This document shows, piece by piece, positions 22,949 through 36,091 of a DNA stretch of 58,720 bases. The stretch's first letter is position 1. Each line of letters starts with the position of its first letter. The translations under genes and the position numbers were made by a program. The notes beneath the pieces are model-generated. The model saw nothing but the letters and a program-made list of their open reading frames with translations. It ran no database searches and was not told the origin of the DNA. This DNA is from an uncultured Gammaproteobacteria bacterium. GTDB lineage: Bacteria > Pseudomonadota > Gammaproteobacteria > Steroidobacterales > Woeseiaceae. Where the stretch lies: positions 1 to 58,720 of the forward strand of contig CALBPI010000084.1 of the NCBI GenBank assembly GCA_937899415.1, written 5' to 3'.

Positions 22949-23844
22949 ACGAGCCCCCTCAGTGCGAATGCGGTGATCATCATGCCGCTGACGTACAGGA
23001 CGATCCCCGTGCCGTTGTACCAGGGTGCAAATCGTTCGGGGTCACTGAGCAGCCGCGGCATGAGCACGATCTGGCCCATCAGGACACCGAACACGGCTAA
23101 GGCATGGGTCGGCTGTTGCCATTGCAACAGCAGACTGACGACGACCATCTGCGGCACCGCCATCACGATACAGGCCAGCCGTGCAGCGCGATCCGGGCCC
23201 ATGGCTGCGGGCAGAGACCGAAGTCCCATGGCACGGTCGCCGGCAATCGACTTGAAGTCGTTGAGTGTCATGATGCCGTGCGCACCCAGACCGTACAGCA
23301 GGGCGATCGCGATCAGGCCGGGCTCAGGCAGGCTGCCGGTCATGGCGGCCGCGGCTGTGAACCACGGTAAAGACTCGTAGCACAGGCCGACCGCCGCATT
23401 GCCCCACCAGCCGTTACGCTTGAGGCGGAAGGGTGGTGCGCTGTACGCCCAGGCCAGGGCAAGACCGAGAGCGCTAGCGACGAATACCCAGGTGCCAAGC
23501 ATGGCAGCCAACAGCATCGACAGCACCGACCATCCCACGGCCATGTGCAGCCCCATTCTTCCCGGGATACGTCCCGACGGAATCGGTCTTTCAGGTTGAT
23601 TGAGTGCGTCGACGTGGCGGTCGAACCAGTCGTTCACGATCTGGCTGGTACCGCAGAGGAACGGGCCTGCCAGGAGTACGCCGCCGATGAGGAACTGCAG
23701 ACGACTCGTGACGACGACACCCGACGCGATCACACCGCAGGCAAAAGCCCACATCGGCGGAAACCAGGTGACGGGTTTCAGCAGCTCGATGACGGACAGC
23801 CAAAAGGGCGGCTGTCCCAGGCGGGCGACGCGAATCTCAGGCAT
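22945..23844 (-). CDS. bchG: Bacteriochlorophyll synthase BchG
   Basis: 299 residues, UbiA-type polyprenyltransferase. The first Asp-rich motif is NDWFDRHVDA (71-80), followed by NQPERPIPSG, and the second is DFKSIAGD (196-203). It esterifies bacteriochlorophyllide a with geranylgeranyl or phytyl diphosphate in the inner membrane. It is the first gene of the minus-strand set bchG, PucC-like, bchP, tspO and starts right after two PpsR-like boxes. Confidence 0.96.
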   Translation of the reverse strand: MPEIRVARLGQPPFWLSVIELLKPVTWFPPMWAFACGVIASGVVVTSRLQFLIGGVLLAGPFLCGTSQIVNDWFDRHVDALNQPERPIPSGRIPGRMGLHMAVGWSVLSMLLAAMLGTWVFVASALGLALAWAYSAPPFRLKRNGWWGNAAVGLCYESLPWFTAAAAMTGSLPEPGLIAIALLYGLGAHGIMTLNDFKSIAGDRAMGLRSLPAAMGPDRAARLACIVMAVPQMVVVSLLLQWQQPTHALAVFGVLMGQIVLMPRLLSDPERFAPWYNGTGIVLYVSGMMITAFALRGLV

Positions 23845-23850
23845 ACCTCA

Positions 23851-23879
23851 AAGGTAGCCCGCGACCCGGCAGGCGTCAA
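23851..23879 (-). promoter_or_regulatory. Candidate leaderless sigma70 promoter of bchG
   Basis: On the minus strand TTGACG (23879-23874), a 17-base spacer and TACCTT (23856-23851) lie so close to the ATG at 23844 that transcription would start at or next to it. The -35 is the right end of the nearer PpsR-like box. Confidence 0.4.
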
Positions 23880-23915
23880 TCTAAATTGACAGCATTTCGT
23901 CAGTTATGATTGACA
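23874..23915. promoter_or_regulatory. Tandem PpsR-like boxes upstream of bchG
   Basis: Two near-matches to TGT-N12-ACA, each reading CGT-N12-ACA on the plus strand (TGT-N12-ACG on the minus), lie at 23874-23891 and 23898-23915. Start-to-start distance is 24 bases. They lie between the ppsR stop and the bchG start. Confidence 0.65.
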
Positions 23916-23962
23916 CCGTGGTGCCAACTGACAGGGAATGCAGGAATCGGACAGTCGAAGTG

Positions 23963-25387
23963 TCAGGATTTCTTGTCAGAATCGTCGCCGGCGAGCCCGT
24001 AACGACGCAATTTGACGTAGAGGCTCTGGCGGCTGAGCCCCAGCATTTCTGCCGCCGACGCACGGTTGCCGCCTGTGGTGCGCAACGCCGCCTCGATGCA
24101 GAGTCGCTCGAGGATGTCGGTGGTTTCACGGATGAGCTCTTTCAGGGGAACGCGACCCACGAGCTCGGTCATCTGTTCCACGGAACGCGGTAGAGAGCTT
24201 TCGGCCTCGATGCGTTTGGCAGCCTCGACGGGCCGCAAAGACTGGCGCAGCACAAAGCCATAGCGCGCCTCGCCTTGTGCCTCGAAGGCAACGGCCGACA
24301 GGTCTACATCGACGGGCTGTCCGTACTCGACATTCACGACCGTCGAGAACTGTCGCAACGAGCCGTGCTGTTGCAGGTTCTTGCGAATGACATTGATATC
24401 GACGCCGGGGCGGCCGATCCACTGGTCGAGCGGCTGCTCGCGCAACTGCGCTTCAGACGCCACCTGACACAGATCGGTAAAGGCGCTGTTCGCTGACTGG
24501 ATTTGACCCGCAGCGTCCGTAATCACGAGCGCGTCGGGCGTGTCTTCCGCCAGCGCGAGCAACAGACGTTCATGTACGTCGCGATTGCCTTCGCTGGCCA
24601 CGCCTTCATCGGTGAGCCGCAACATGAGTAGTCGTGTCGACTCGCGCAACAGCGGCACGGCCGCAATCTTCACGTCAGCTTCGCGTCCGGCAAGCGTCGC
24701 TGTGGCGCGATGTTGTTTGCCGGTTGCGGAGACCTTGGTCAGCATGTCGTTGAGCGCGTCACGCGACCCGTCGGCAAGCAGCTTGTGCAAGTTACGCCCG
24801 ATGAGCCGTGTCTGCTTGTCGCCAAGCACGAGCGCCGCGGCCGGGTTCACCTCAACAATGCGGCCCGTTCCAGGTTCCGCGATGACGATGGCTTCGGCCG
24901 TGGTCTGGAACAACAGCCGATAGCGCGACTCGGCCTGCTGCAGGCGAGCGTATTCGCTCTCAATCGACTGCTGCATCTCGAGCAGCTGCTGCTGCATCTC
25001 CGAGATTGCCCGCAGGTCTTTGCCGATGGCCAGTGTCAGGTCGCTGTCACCCGCGCGTACGGCGAGGTAAAGGATCGGCAGATCGGCCCGATCATCTACC
25101 GGGTGGTTGACCTGGCGCCAACGCCGCACGCCTGTGTCGGTAGCCGCATCTTCAAGCAGGCGCTCGATTTTGCCGCGGCTTTCGTCGGTGACGGTTTCCA
25201 CCCAGGCCTTGCCAATCCAGCCGTCCGCGACGCGGTCCAGCGGCCGGTCTGCGCCGAAGGCGATATCCACGATGATGCCCTCGTCGTTGACGAGCAGTGT
25301 GATGTCGTGGGAGGCGCCAATGAGCTGCGCTATCGAATCGTGGCTCAGCTCGCGAAGTGCGTCCTGCGTGGACTTGAAGGGAATCAT
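23963..25387 (-). CDS. ppsR: PpsR/CrtJ, redox-responsive repressor of photosynthesis genes
   Basis: 474 residues with an N-terminal PAS-like domain (about 10-125), a Gln/Met-rich helical linker (128-152), two PAS domains (about 155-260 and 270-385) and a C-terminal Fis-type HTH (ERLCIEAALRTTGGNRASAA, then LGLSRQSLYVKLRRYGL). It binds TGT-N12-ACA palindromes and represses bch, crt and puf genes under oxygen. Cys430 in the HTH corresponds to the redox-active Cys424 of R. sphaeroides PpsR and Cys420 of CrtJ. The only other Cys is Cys307 in the second PAS region. It is transcribed with ppaA, 54 bases downstream of it. Confidence 0.96.
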   Translation of the reverse strand: MIPFKSTQDALRELSHDSIAQLIGASHDITLLVNDEGIIVDIAFGADRPLDRVADGWIGKAWVETVTDESRGKIERLLEDAATDTGVRRWRQVNHPVDDRADLPILYLAVRAGDSDLTLAIGKDLRAISEMQQQLLEMQQSIESEYARLQQAESRYRLLFQTTAEAIVIAEPGTGRIVEVNPAAALVLGDKQTRLIGRNLHKLLADGSRDALNDMLTKVSATGKQHRATATLAGREADVKIAAVPLLRESTRLLMLRLTDEGVASEGNRDVHERLLLALAEDTPDALVITDAAGQIQSANSAFTDLCQVASEAQLREQPLDQWIGRPGVDINVIRKNLQQHGSLRQFSTVVNVEYGQPVDVDLSAVAFEAQGEARYGFVLRQSLRPVEAAKRIEAESSLPRSVEQMTELVGRVPLKELIRETTDILERLCIEAALRTTGGNRASAAEMLGLSRQSLYVKLRRYGLAGDDSDKKS

Positions 25388-25441
25388 GTCGCGCGCCTCG
25401 CTCTGATCCGCCGCTTCCGGATGGCGATGAGCGTGGCCATG

Positions 25442-26323
25442 TCAGTCGGATCGAAGCCGTCGGTGCGGAACCAGTTCCGCCACCTGACGCAATGTGTGAT
25501 TCAGCTCGCCCGCGATGAGGTCGACATTGAGCGCCTCGAGTTTGTCAGTGGTATGCGCGGCAATGCCGCCCCCGATGACGATCTTGACGCCGTCATTAAT
25601 TGACGCGCGGCGCGCATCGACAATGGCTTCCGCGAGGACTGACAAATTGCGGTTGGCGCTGATCGACAGCCCGATGACGTCATAGTGTTCCTGGGCGACG
25701 AGATCGATGAGCTCGCTCGTCGAGCGCGGCATGCCGGACCACACTGTCCAGCCTTCGGAGCGGAAGGACTCGACGGCCAGGTGCAGCCCCATCGTGTGCT
25801 GTTCGCCCGGTACGGTCGTGATGAGAATGCTTGGCGCCTCGCGCCCTTCTTCCTCAAAACTATGGATCGGGAACAGCGGCGCCGTCGCGATGGCCATGTG
25901 GCGCATTTTGGTCACGGCGATGGTGACGTCAGCGAAATTGCACTCGTCCCGTTCCCACATCTCCCCAAGCCGCTGCGCGGCAGGGCCCAGAAGGTGGCGA
26001 TAAATCTGAATCAGATCGTGGTCGGTGTCGCGGAGGTCCTCAATGAACGAGAACGCTGCCTCGACATCGCCGGAGCGCAATACGGTCAAAAACCGTTCAA
26101 CGTCGTACTCGGGCCGCGCGGTGGTGGCGACCTCGTCGACGTCGGGGGTGGGGCTCGGGAAGGTCATTTGCAGCCGTGGAATGATCTCTTGGTCGATAAC
26201 CAGCGAGAGATGCGAAATCTCCGCCTCGGTAGCGGTTTTCGAATGACCCAACAGCCGTCTGCTGCTTTCCATCAGACGAAAGAAGATCCCAGTGATCCCC
26301 GCCTCGGCGTGATCCGACGTCAT
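25442..26323 (-). CDS. ppaA: Cobalamin-binding photosynthesis regulator, PpaA/AerR family
   Basis: 293 residues. A helical B12-binding module (about 75-150, with GEMWERDECNFADVT at 120-134) precedes a Rossmann-like cobalamin domain (165-285: ITTVPGEQHTMGLHL at 169-182, LSISANRNLS, IVIGGGIAAH). AerR and PpaA bind hydroxocobalamin in a light-dependent way and antagonise CrtJ/PpsR. His176 or His181 could be the cobalt ligand equivalent to AerR His145. It is divergent from bchF with a shared control region, and ppsR follows it. Confidence 0.88.
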   Translation of the reverse strand: MTSDHAEAGITGIFFRLMESSRRLLGHSKTATEAEISHLSLVIDQEIIPRLQMTFPSPTPDVDEVATTARPEYDVERFLTVLRSGDVEAAFSFIEDLRDTDHDLIQIYRHLLGPAAQRLGEMWERDECNFADVTIAVTKMRHMAIATAPLFPIHSFEEEGREAPSILITTVPGEQHTMGLHLAVESFRSEGWTVWSGMPRSTSELIDLVAQEHYDVIGLSISANRNLSVLAEAIVDARRASINDGVKIVIGGGIAAHTTDKLEALNVDLIAGELNHTLRQVAELVPHRRLRSD

Positions 26324-26402
26324 TGCTTGATGTCCCCAGAGCGCCGCGCGTCTGCGCGCGCGAATACCGGGATTTTAGCACTGTCGGACCCGTCCGCCTC
26401 AT

Positions 26403-26431
26403 AGTAGACACAACCTAGACCGATATGTCAA
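26403..26431 (-). promoter_or_regulatory. Candidate sigma70 promoter of ppaA-ppsR
   Basis: On the minus strand TTGACA (26431-26426), a 17-base spacer and TCTACT (26408-26403) form a plausible promoter. The -35 lies inside the left PpsR-like box. Confidence 0.5.
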
Positions 26432-26459
26432 TCGACCTTGACGTAGCGTAAAGTTGACA
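26426..26459. promoter_or_regulatory. Tandem PpsR-like boxes between ppaA and bchF
   Basis: TGT-N12-ACG (26426-26443) and CGT-N12-ACA (26442-26459) abut with a 2-base overlap. Each covers the -35 of one of the two divergent promoters, so one PpsR assembly could control both directions. Confidence 0.7.
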
Positions 26460-26482
26460 CTTTCTGGGGTGGCTCGTACATT
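26454..26482 (+). promoter_or_regulatory. Sigma70 promoter of the bchF superoperon
   Basis: A perfect -35 TTGACA (26454-26459), a 17-base spacer and the -10 TACATT (26477-26482) would give a leader of about 70 bases before bchF. The -35 is the right end of a PpsR-like box. Confidence 0.65.
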
Positions 26483-26558
26483 TGGTTTGAGCGTCAGCGC
26501 TGTCGGGCCATTCAGCCGGCCCGCGCCTTCGCCAGACTGTGGGAGTCCTCGATCCGCT

Positions 26559-30843
<4,285 letters not shown>

Positions 30844-30844
<1 letters not shown>

Positions 30845-31560
30845 TGGCGGACACCACCTACAGCGATACGCGCAGGAAACTGACGACGTACTTTGACCAG
30901 ACCGCGGCAGAGAACTGGGCCAGGCTGACCTCGGACGCGCCCGTGGGGCGCGTTCGCGCGACCGTGCGCGCCGGTCGCGATCTCATGCGCGATACGCTGT
31001 TGAGCTGGATGCCGCAAGACCTCTCGGGCAAGCGCATTCTTGACGCGGGCTGCGGTACCGGCGCACTGGCGCTGATCGCGGCGCAGCGTGGTGCCGATGT
31101 GGTTGCCGTCGACGTCTCAGCCACGCTCGTCGAGTTGGCGGACGAGCGGGCCGCTGAGCAGCTCGCGCAGGATGGCGGTGGCGGCAGCATCGATTTTCGC
31201 GTTGGCGATATGCTCGACGCATCGCTGGGTGAGTTCGACTACGTCGTGGCCATGGACTCGCTGATCCACTATCGCGGTGATGATATAGCGCGCACACTCG
31301 CGGTGCTCTCGGAGCGCACGCGACAGGCGATTGCGTTCACGTTCGCGCCGCGTACACCGGCGCTGGCCATGATGCACGTCGTCGGTCGACTGATCCCGAA
31401 TCTGCAACATCGTGCCCCCGCAATTGTCCCGGTTGGTGAGCATCGTCTGGCAAGCCATCTCGGCGATGAGGCGCTGCTCGATCAGTTCACCATCGGGCGC
31501 GGTCGGCGAATCAGCAGTGGCTTTTACAAATCGCAGGCCATGGAGCTCGTGCGACGATGA
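30844..31560 (+). CDS. bchM: Mg-protoporphyrin IX O-methyltransferase BchM
   Basis: 238 residues. The SAM-binding motif is ILDAGCGTGALAL (65-77), with the acidic loop VVAVDVSATLVE. It methylates the ring-C propionate of Mg-protoporphyrin IX, giving the substrate of AcsF. In Rhodobacter it is stimulated by BchH, which is missing from this cluster. Confidence 0.95.
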
Positions 31561-31570
31561 GGCGACTGCC

Positions 31571-33001
31571 GTGAACCCGTTTGCAGAGCGCATCGCGCAG
31601 CGGTGGCGGGACGTTGCGCCGGCTCTATTGCCGTTCGCCGATGCCGCAAGCGACAGTCTGTCGCTAGCCCGGCTCATGCGTCTGTCCCTGTTCCAGGTCA
31701 CGGTCGGGATGGCCGTGGTGTTGCTGAACGGCACGCTGAATCGGGTGATGATCGTAGAGCTAGGCGTGCCCGCGGCACTCGTGGCCGTCATGATTGCATT
31801 GCCGCTGGTGTTTGCACCGCTGCGTGCCCTGATCGGTTTTCGATCGGATCACTTTGTCTCCGCCATCGGCTGGCGCCGCGTCCCCTTTGTTTGGGTCGGC
31901 ACGCTGCTCATGTTCGGCGGCTTCTCGTTTATGCCCTTCGCCCTGCTGGTCATGTCGGGCGATACGCAGGGTCCTGTGCTGACGGGTCAGTTGTTCGCTG
32001 GACTGTCATTCCTGCTGATAGGCGCCGGCATGCACACGGTGCAAACCGCCGGGCTTGCACTTGCCACCGATATCGCGCCTGAGGAAACGCGGCCGCGCGT
32101 CGTCGCGCTTTTGTTTGTCATGCTGCTCATCGGCATGCTGGTGAGTTCACTCGTCTTTGGCTGGCTGCTCGAGGACTTCAGTCAGATCAGACTCATCGAA
32201 GTGCTGCAGGGTACGGCGCTGGTCGCGCTGGTGCTTAACGTGGTGGCGCTGTGGAAGCAGGAAACCGTTGACCCCGAAAAAACAGCCGAGCCCGAGACGC
32301 GTGCTCGGTTCGGCCCTGCCTGGGCGCGTCTGCGCCAGGACCCGCGCACTGGGCGTCTATTACTGGCACTGGGTATCGGAACCGCGGGCTTCACCATGCA
32401 GGACATTTTGCTGGAGCCGTTCGGGGCCCAGGTCCTGGGGATGGACGTTGCGGCAACGACGCGTCTCACCGCCTTGCTCGCCTTTGGCACTCTCATTGCG
32501 TTCGGCTTGTCGGCGCGCTGGCTCAATCGCGGTACCGATCCCCATCGTCTGGCAGGCTTCGGAGCGCTGATCGGGGCGGTCGCGTTTGTGATTGTCAGCA
32601 TCATCGCGGCAATTAAGTCGCAGGTCTTGTTCGGCGCCGGTGTTCTGTTCATTGGCTTTGGCGCCGGTTTGTTCAGCGTTGGCACGCTCGTCGCCGCCAT
32701 GGATCTGGCTCGCGTCGCTGGCAGTGGGCTGGCACTGGGTGCCTGGGGTGCCGTCCAGGCCACCGCGACAGGTATTGGTATCGGCATCGGCGGCGCGCTG
32801 CGCGACACCATCAGTTACTGGATTGATCGTGGCTGGCTCGGACCGGCGTTCGACGCCATGAGCGACAGCTACACCCTCGTTTATCAATTGGAAGTGTTTC
32901 TACTCTTCGTCACGTTGGCCGTCATCGGTCCGCTGGCGAAGTTCGCCCGCGAGGCAGGCGATCACGACGGCCGCATCGGCCTGAGTGAGTTTCCGCGCTA
33001 G
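31571..33001 (+). CDS. lhaA: Light-harvesting 1 assembly protein LhaA (PucC family)
   Basis: 476 residues from the GTG at 31571, ten bases after bchM. The listed frame begins inside bchM and is not used. Twelve membrane helices are visible, with VVLLNGTLNRVMIVELGVPA and GFTMQDILLEPFGAQVLGMD, the PucC-family marks. LhaA assists LH1 assembly in the inner membrane. Its place just before puhA is standard in purple bacteria. Spacing to puhA is 20 bases. Confidence 0.92.
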   Translation: MNPFAERIAQRWRDVAPALLPFADAASDSLSLARLMRLSLFQVTVGMAVVLLNGTLNRVMIVELGVPAALVAVMIALPLVFAPLRALIGFRSDHFVSAIGWRRVPFVWVGTLLMFGGFSFMPFALLVMSGDTQGPVLTGQLFAGLSFLLIGAGMHTVQTAGLALATDIAPEETRPRVVALLFVMLLIGMLVSSLVFGWLLEDFSQIRLIEVLQGTALVALVLNVVALWKQETVDPEKTAEPETRARFGPAWARLRQDPRTGRLLLALGIGTAGFTMQDILLEPFGAQVLGMDVAATTRLTALLAFGTLIAFGLSARWLNRGTDPHRLAGFGALIGAVAFVIVSIIAAIKSQVLFGAGVLFIGFGAGLFSVGTLVAAMDLARVAGSGLALGAWGAVQATATGIGIGIGGALRDTISYWIDRGWLGPAFDAMSDSYTLVYQLEVFLLFVTLAVIGPLAKFAREAGDHDGRIGLSEFPR

Positions 33002-33021
33002 CCTCAAATTGGAGTTCTATC

Positions 33022-33798
33022 ATGCCTAACAACATCGTCGGCAGCATTGACTTCGTGGAGATCGTCTTCACGCTGTTCTGGTTGTTTTTCGGCGTGCTGG
33101 TCTTGTACCTGCATCGTGAAAGCAAGCGCGAAGGCTACCCGCTTGATTCACCGCATCGCGGCGGTGATGTCGTCGTGCGCGGCTTTCCTTCGGAGCCACG
33201 CCAGAAGACCTACCTGACGCCGCATCACGGCAAAGTCTCGGTACCACGCCAGGATCCCGACCGCGAACTTGCAGCCGAGCCTGTGGGCGACTTTCCCGGT
33301 GCGCCTCTGGTACCCACTGGCGACCCGCTGGTTGATGGCATCGGGCCGGCAGCCTGGTCTGATCGCGCGGATACGCCGGATCTGACCCTGCATGGCGAGC
33401 CACGTATCGTGCCGATGCGAAACCATGACGAATACGGCATCGATGAGCGCGACGCAGACCCACGCGGTATGGACGTGGTTGCGGCGGACGGTAAGTCGGT
33501 GGGCAAGGTCATCGACAACTGGGTCGATATCCCGGAACCGATGATTGTCTACATCGAGATTGCACTCGATCCCAGCGTTGGCAGCGGTAACGTGCTCATG
33601 CCCTTTGCATTTGTCGACAAGATCGATCGCGACGCGGGTGAGCTGCACGCCAATGCATTGCTGTCTGAGCAGTACGGTCGCGTGCCGCGTACCAGGGACA
33701 GCGACACGATCACGCTGCTCGAGGAAGACAAGGTCATGGCCTACTTCGGTGGCGGCAAGCTGCTCGCAGAACCGTCGCGTTCGGAACCGCTGATATGA
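33022..33798 (+). CDS. puhA: Photosynthetic reaction centre H subunit
   Basis: 258 residues. One N-terminal membrane helix (IVFTLFWLFFGVLVLYLHRE, about 13-32) is followed by a PRC-barrel cytoplasmic domain with DPRGMDVVAADGKSVGKVID and the proton-delivery region near QB. The length is normal. A good Shine-Dalgarno (GGAG) precedes it. It overlaps puhB by 4 bases. Confidence 0.96.
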   Translation: MPNNIVGSIDFVEIVFTLFWLFFGVLVLYLHRESKREGYPLDSPHRGGDVVVRGFPSEPRQKTYLTPHHGKVSVPRQDPDRELAAEPVGDFPGAPLVPTGDPLVDGIGPAAWSDRADTPDLTLHGEPRIVPMRNHDEYGIDERDADPRGMDVVAADGKSVGKVIDNWVDIPEPMIVYIEIALDPSVGSGNVLMPFAFVDKIDRDAGELHANALLSEQYGRVPRTRDSDTITLLEEDKVMAYFGGGKLLAEPSRSEPLI

Positions 33799-34433
33799 GC
33801 CGCGCGGGGCTGACGCTCGCACAGGCAATGCCCGGTGAGCTGCCGCGCGGGGAGCGGGTGTTGTGGTGCGGCGGGCCCGACGCTACGGCCTTGACCCGCT
33901 ATGCCATGCACACGCGCAAGGTTGCGGTGTACTTCGCGCTGTTGCTGGTCTGGCGGCAGGTTGGGATCTGGCAGAGCGGCCTTGGCTTTGACGCTGCGTT
34001 GACGTCTGCCATGACGACACTGCTGCTTGCGGCATTGGCGATTGGGATCCTGATGTTGTACGGACGCTCGGCCGCGCGCCAGACGCTCTACACCATTACC
34101 AATCGCCGCGTGGTCATTCGCAGTGGCGTGGCGCTGTCTATCGCGGTGAATCTGCCGTTCAGCAAAATCGAGCGCGTCGATGTGAAACGTCGCGAGGATG
34201 GCGGCGGCGATATTGCGCTGACGCTGGCCAGGGACGCGCGCGCAGGTTACGCCGTGTTATGGCCGAGCGCTAGACCGCTTCGGATTTTGCGACCGGTGCC
34301 GTTGTTACGCGCGCTGGCGGATGTCGATCCTGTTGCGAAAGTGCTCGGCGAGGCACTGCAGCAGGACAATCAAGCCGCGGAACACAGCGCGGCTCATGAT
34401 GCTGCCAATGGCGAGGCATTGGCGGCCAGCTAA
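33795..34433 (+). CDS. puhB: Photosynthetic complex assembly protein PuhB
   Basis: 212 residues, PH-domain-like with two membrane helices (around YFALLLVWRQVGIW and LLLAALAIGILML) and the bacterial PH motif TLYTITNRRVVIRSG. In Rhodobacter PuhB is needed for efficient RC assembly. It lies in the conserved order puhA-B-C. Confidence 0.9.
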   Translation: MSRAGLTLAQAMPGELPRGERVLWCGGPDATALTRYAMHTRKVAVYFALLLVWRQVGIWQSGLGFDAALTSAMTTLLLAALAIGILMLYGRSAARQTLYTITNRRVVIRSGVALSIAVNLPFSKIERVDVKRREDGGGDIALTLARDARAGYAVLWPSARPLRILRPVPLLRALADVDPVAKVLGEALQQDNQAAEHSAAHDAANGEALAAS

Positions 34434-34444
34434 GGAGCAGGCAG

Positions 34445-34996
34445 ATGGGGACACATCATGCCCATGGTCACCATCACCATCATCATGGTGACGGCGACCC
34501 TTACCATGGCCATGGTCACAGCCACGAGAACCTGGCACCGCGAGTACCGTTGTTGCTTGCGGCCGGTCTGGTCCTGGTTACAGCGCTGGGCGTTGCCTGG
34601 CAGCAACTGGTCGTCAATCCGGGGGCCGAATCGGCGCCTGCGGTTGTGGTCGTTGCCGAGCAGCACTTGCAGTTTCTGGACGCGCCCAACGGCGTGGTGG
34701 AAGTGATCGAGCTGCCATCGGGTGAGCGGATCGACGTGATCGGTCCTGGCGAAGGCAGCTTTGTGCGCAGCACGCTGCGCGGTCTGGTGCGCGACCGGCG
34801 TCTGAAAGGGGCTTCCATGGTGCCTGGTTTTTCAGTTCAGCGGCTGGCCGATGGTGCGCCGATCCTGACGGACCTCGCCACCGGTACCACGGTGTATTTG
34901 CGTGCCTTCGGGCAGGTGAATGCCGATGCGTTCACCAAGTACTTGCCGGAGTCCACCGCGACAAGCGGCGTGCCAACGGCCCAGATGGAGGAGTAG
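34445..34996 (+). CDS. puhC: Photosynthetic complex assembly protein PuhC with a His-rich N-terminus
   Basis: 183 residues. The cytoplasmic N-terminus has 13 His among its first 27 residues, including six in a row (9-14). One membrane helix follows ([20 protein letters not shown]), then a periplasmic beta domain with the family's [20 protein letters not shown]-like region. PuhC is needed for RC-LH1 assembly or reorganisation. His-containing N-termini occur in the family, but this one looks unusually dense and might bind metal or heme. Confidence 0.88.
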   Translation: MGTHHAHGHHHHHHGDGDPYHGHGHSHENLAPRVPLLLAAGLVLVTALGVAWQQLVVNPGAESAPAVVVVAEQHLQFLDAPNGVVEVIELPSGERIDVIGPGEGSFVRSTLRGLVRDRRLKGASMVPGFSVQRLADGAPILTDLATGTTVYLRAFGQVNADAFTKYLPESTATSGVPTAQMEE

Positions 34997-35000
34997 GGGG

Positions 35001-36068
35001 ATGGCAGCTGCAGCATCAGATGTCGGTCAGGTTAATGACGCCACGCGCGGTGCCATGGAGGAAACCGTGCTCACGCCGCGATTCTACACGACGGACTTCG
35101 ACGCCATGAATGCCATGGATATGTCGCCCGTTCGCGAGGAGTGGGACGCACTCATGGCGGAGTTCGAGAACGACACGAACAAGAATCACTTCAAGAGAGA
35201 CGAGACGTTTCGTGATGAGATTCGCGAGTTGTCGCCGGCGCTCTTCGATGAGTTCATGGGCTTCCTCGCGTCGTCGGCCACCTCTGAGTATTCAGGCTGC
35301 GCCTTGTACGCGGACATCAAAAAAGCCGTCGACAATCCGGACATGAAGAAGGTCATGGCCTACATGGCCCGTGACGAGGCCAGGCACGCGAGCTTTATCA
35401 ACCGGTCACTTGAGGACTTTGGTCGCCCCGTCGACCTCAATTTTCTGCGTCGGCAAAAGAAGTACACCTTCTTTAAGCCCAAATACATTCTCTACGCGAC
35501 GTACTTGTCCGAGAAAATCGGTTATGCGCGTTACATCCGAATTTTTAGACAGCTTGAGAAACACCCCGAGCGACGCTTTCACCCGATCTTTCGCTGGTTT
35601 GAGCGTTGGTGCAATGACGAGTTCCGGCACGGCGAAGTGTTCGCGCTGATGATGAAGGCAGACCCAAAATTGCTGCGCGGCGGCAACAAGTTGTGGATTC
35701 GCTTTTTCCTGCTGGCCGTGTTTGCCACGATGTACGTGCGCGATCACGACCGACCCGAAATGCACGCTGCCTTCGGAGTGTCGCCGACGGAATACGATCG
35801 AGATGTTCTACACATCACCTCGGAGATTACCAAGCAGGTGTTTCCGTTCACCCTCAACCTGGATGACCCTAGGTTCTGGCGTGGCCTCGATCGCCTCTGC
35901 GAAATTTCCCACCGCGCTGAAGCGGCATCAAAGCGCGGCGGCGTGCTGGGCGCGTTGCGCAAAGCGGGCTGTGGGATCGCTGCCGCCGCCGTCTTCGTCA
36001 GGCTCTACACACTGCCCGTAAGGCGGCATCCAGCGCCTGAGCAAACGCGCCTGGCGCCAAGCTGGTAG
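35001..36068 (+). CDS. acsF: Aerobic Mg-protoporphyrin IX monomethyl ester cyclase AcsF
   Basis: 355 residues from the ATG at 35001, four bases after puhC. Diiron ligands are visible in [16 protein letters not shown] (near 123-138) and [16 protein letters not shown]. It makes the isocyclic ring E using O2. No gene for the O2-independent cyclase BchE was seen, so ring E formation here points to aerobic or microaerobic synthesis. The place within puhC-acsF-puhE is known from aerobic anoxygenic phototrophs and purple bacteria. Confidence 0.96.
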   Translation: MAAAASDVGQVNDATRGAMEETVLTPRFYTTDFDAMNAMDMSPVREEWDALMAEFENDTNKNHFKRDETFRDEIRELSPALFDEFMGFLASSATSEYSGCALYADIKKAVDNPDMKKVMAYMARDEARHASFINRSLEDFGRPVDLNFLRRQKKYTFFKPKYILYATYLSEKIGYARYIRIFRQLEKHPERRFHPIFRWFERWCNDEFRHGEVFALMMKADPKLLRGGNKLWIRFFLLAVFATMYVRDHDRPEMHAAFGVSPTEYDRDVLHITSEITKQVFPFTLNLDDPRFWRGLDRLCEISHRAEAASKRGGVLGALRKAGCGIAAAAVFVRLYTLPVRRHPAPEQTRLAPSW

Positions 36069-36091
36069 GTGTAGCGACCGAGCTGACTGTC

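Noticed and set aside
31412-31570. Extended N-terminus for LhaA, reading back into bchM
   Set aside because: The extension runs in a shadow frame of bchM and lacks membrane-protein character. The GTG at 31571 right after the bchM stop fits operon spacing.
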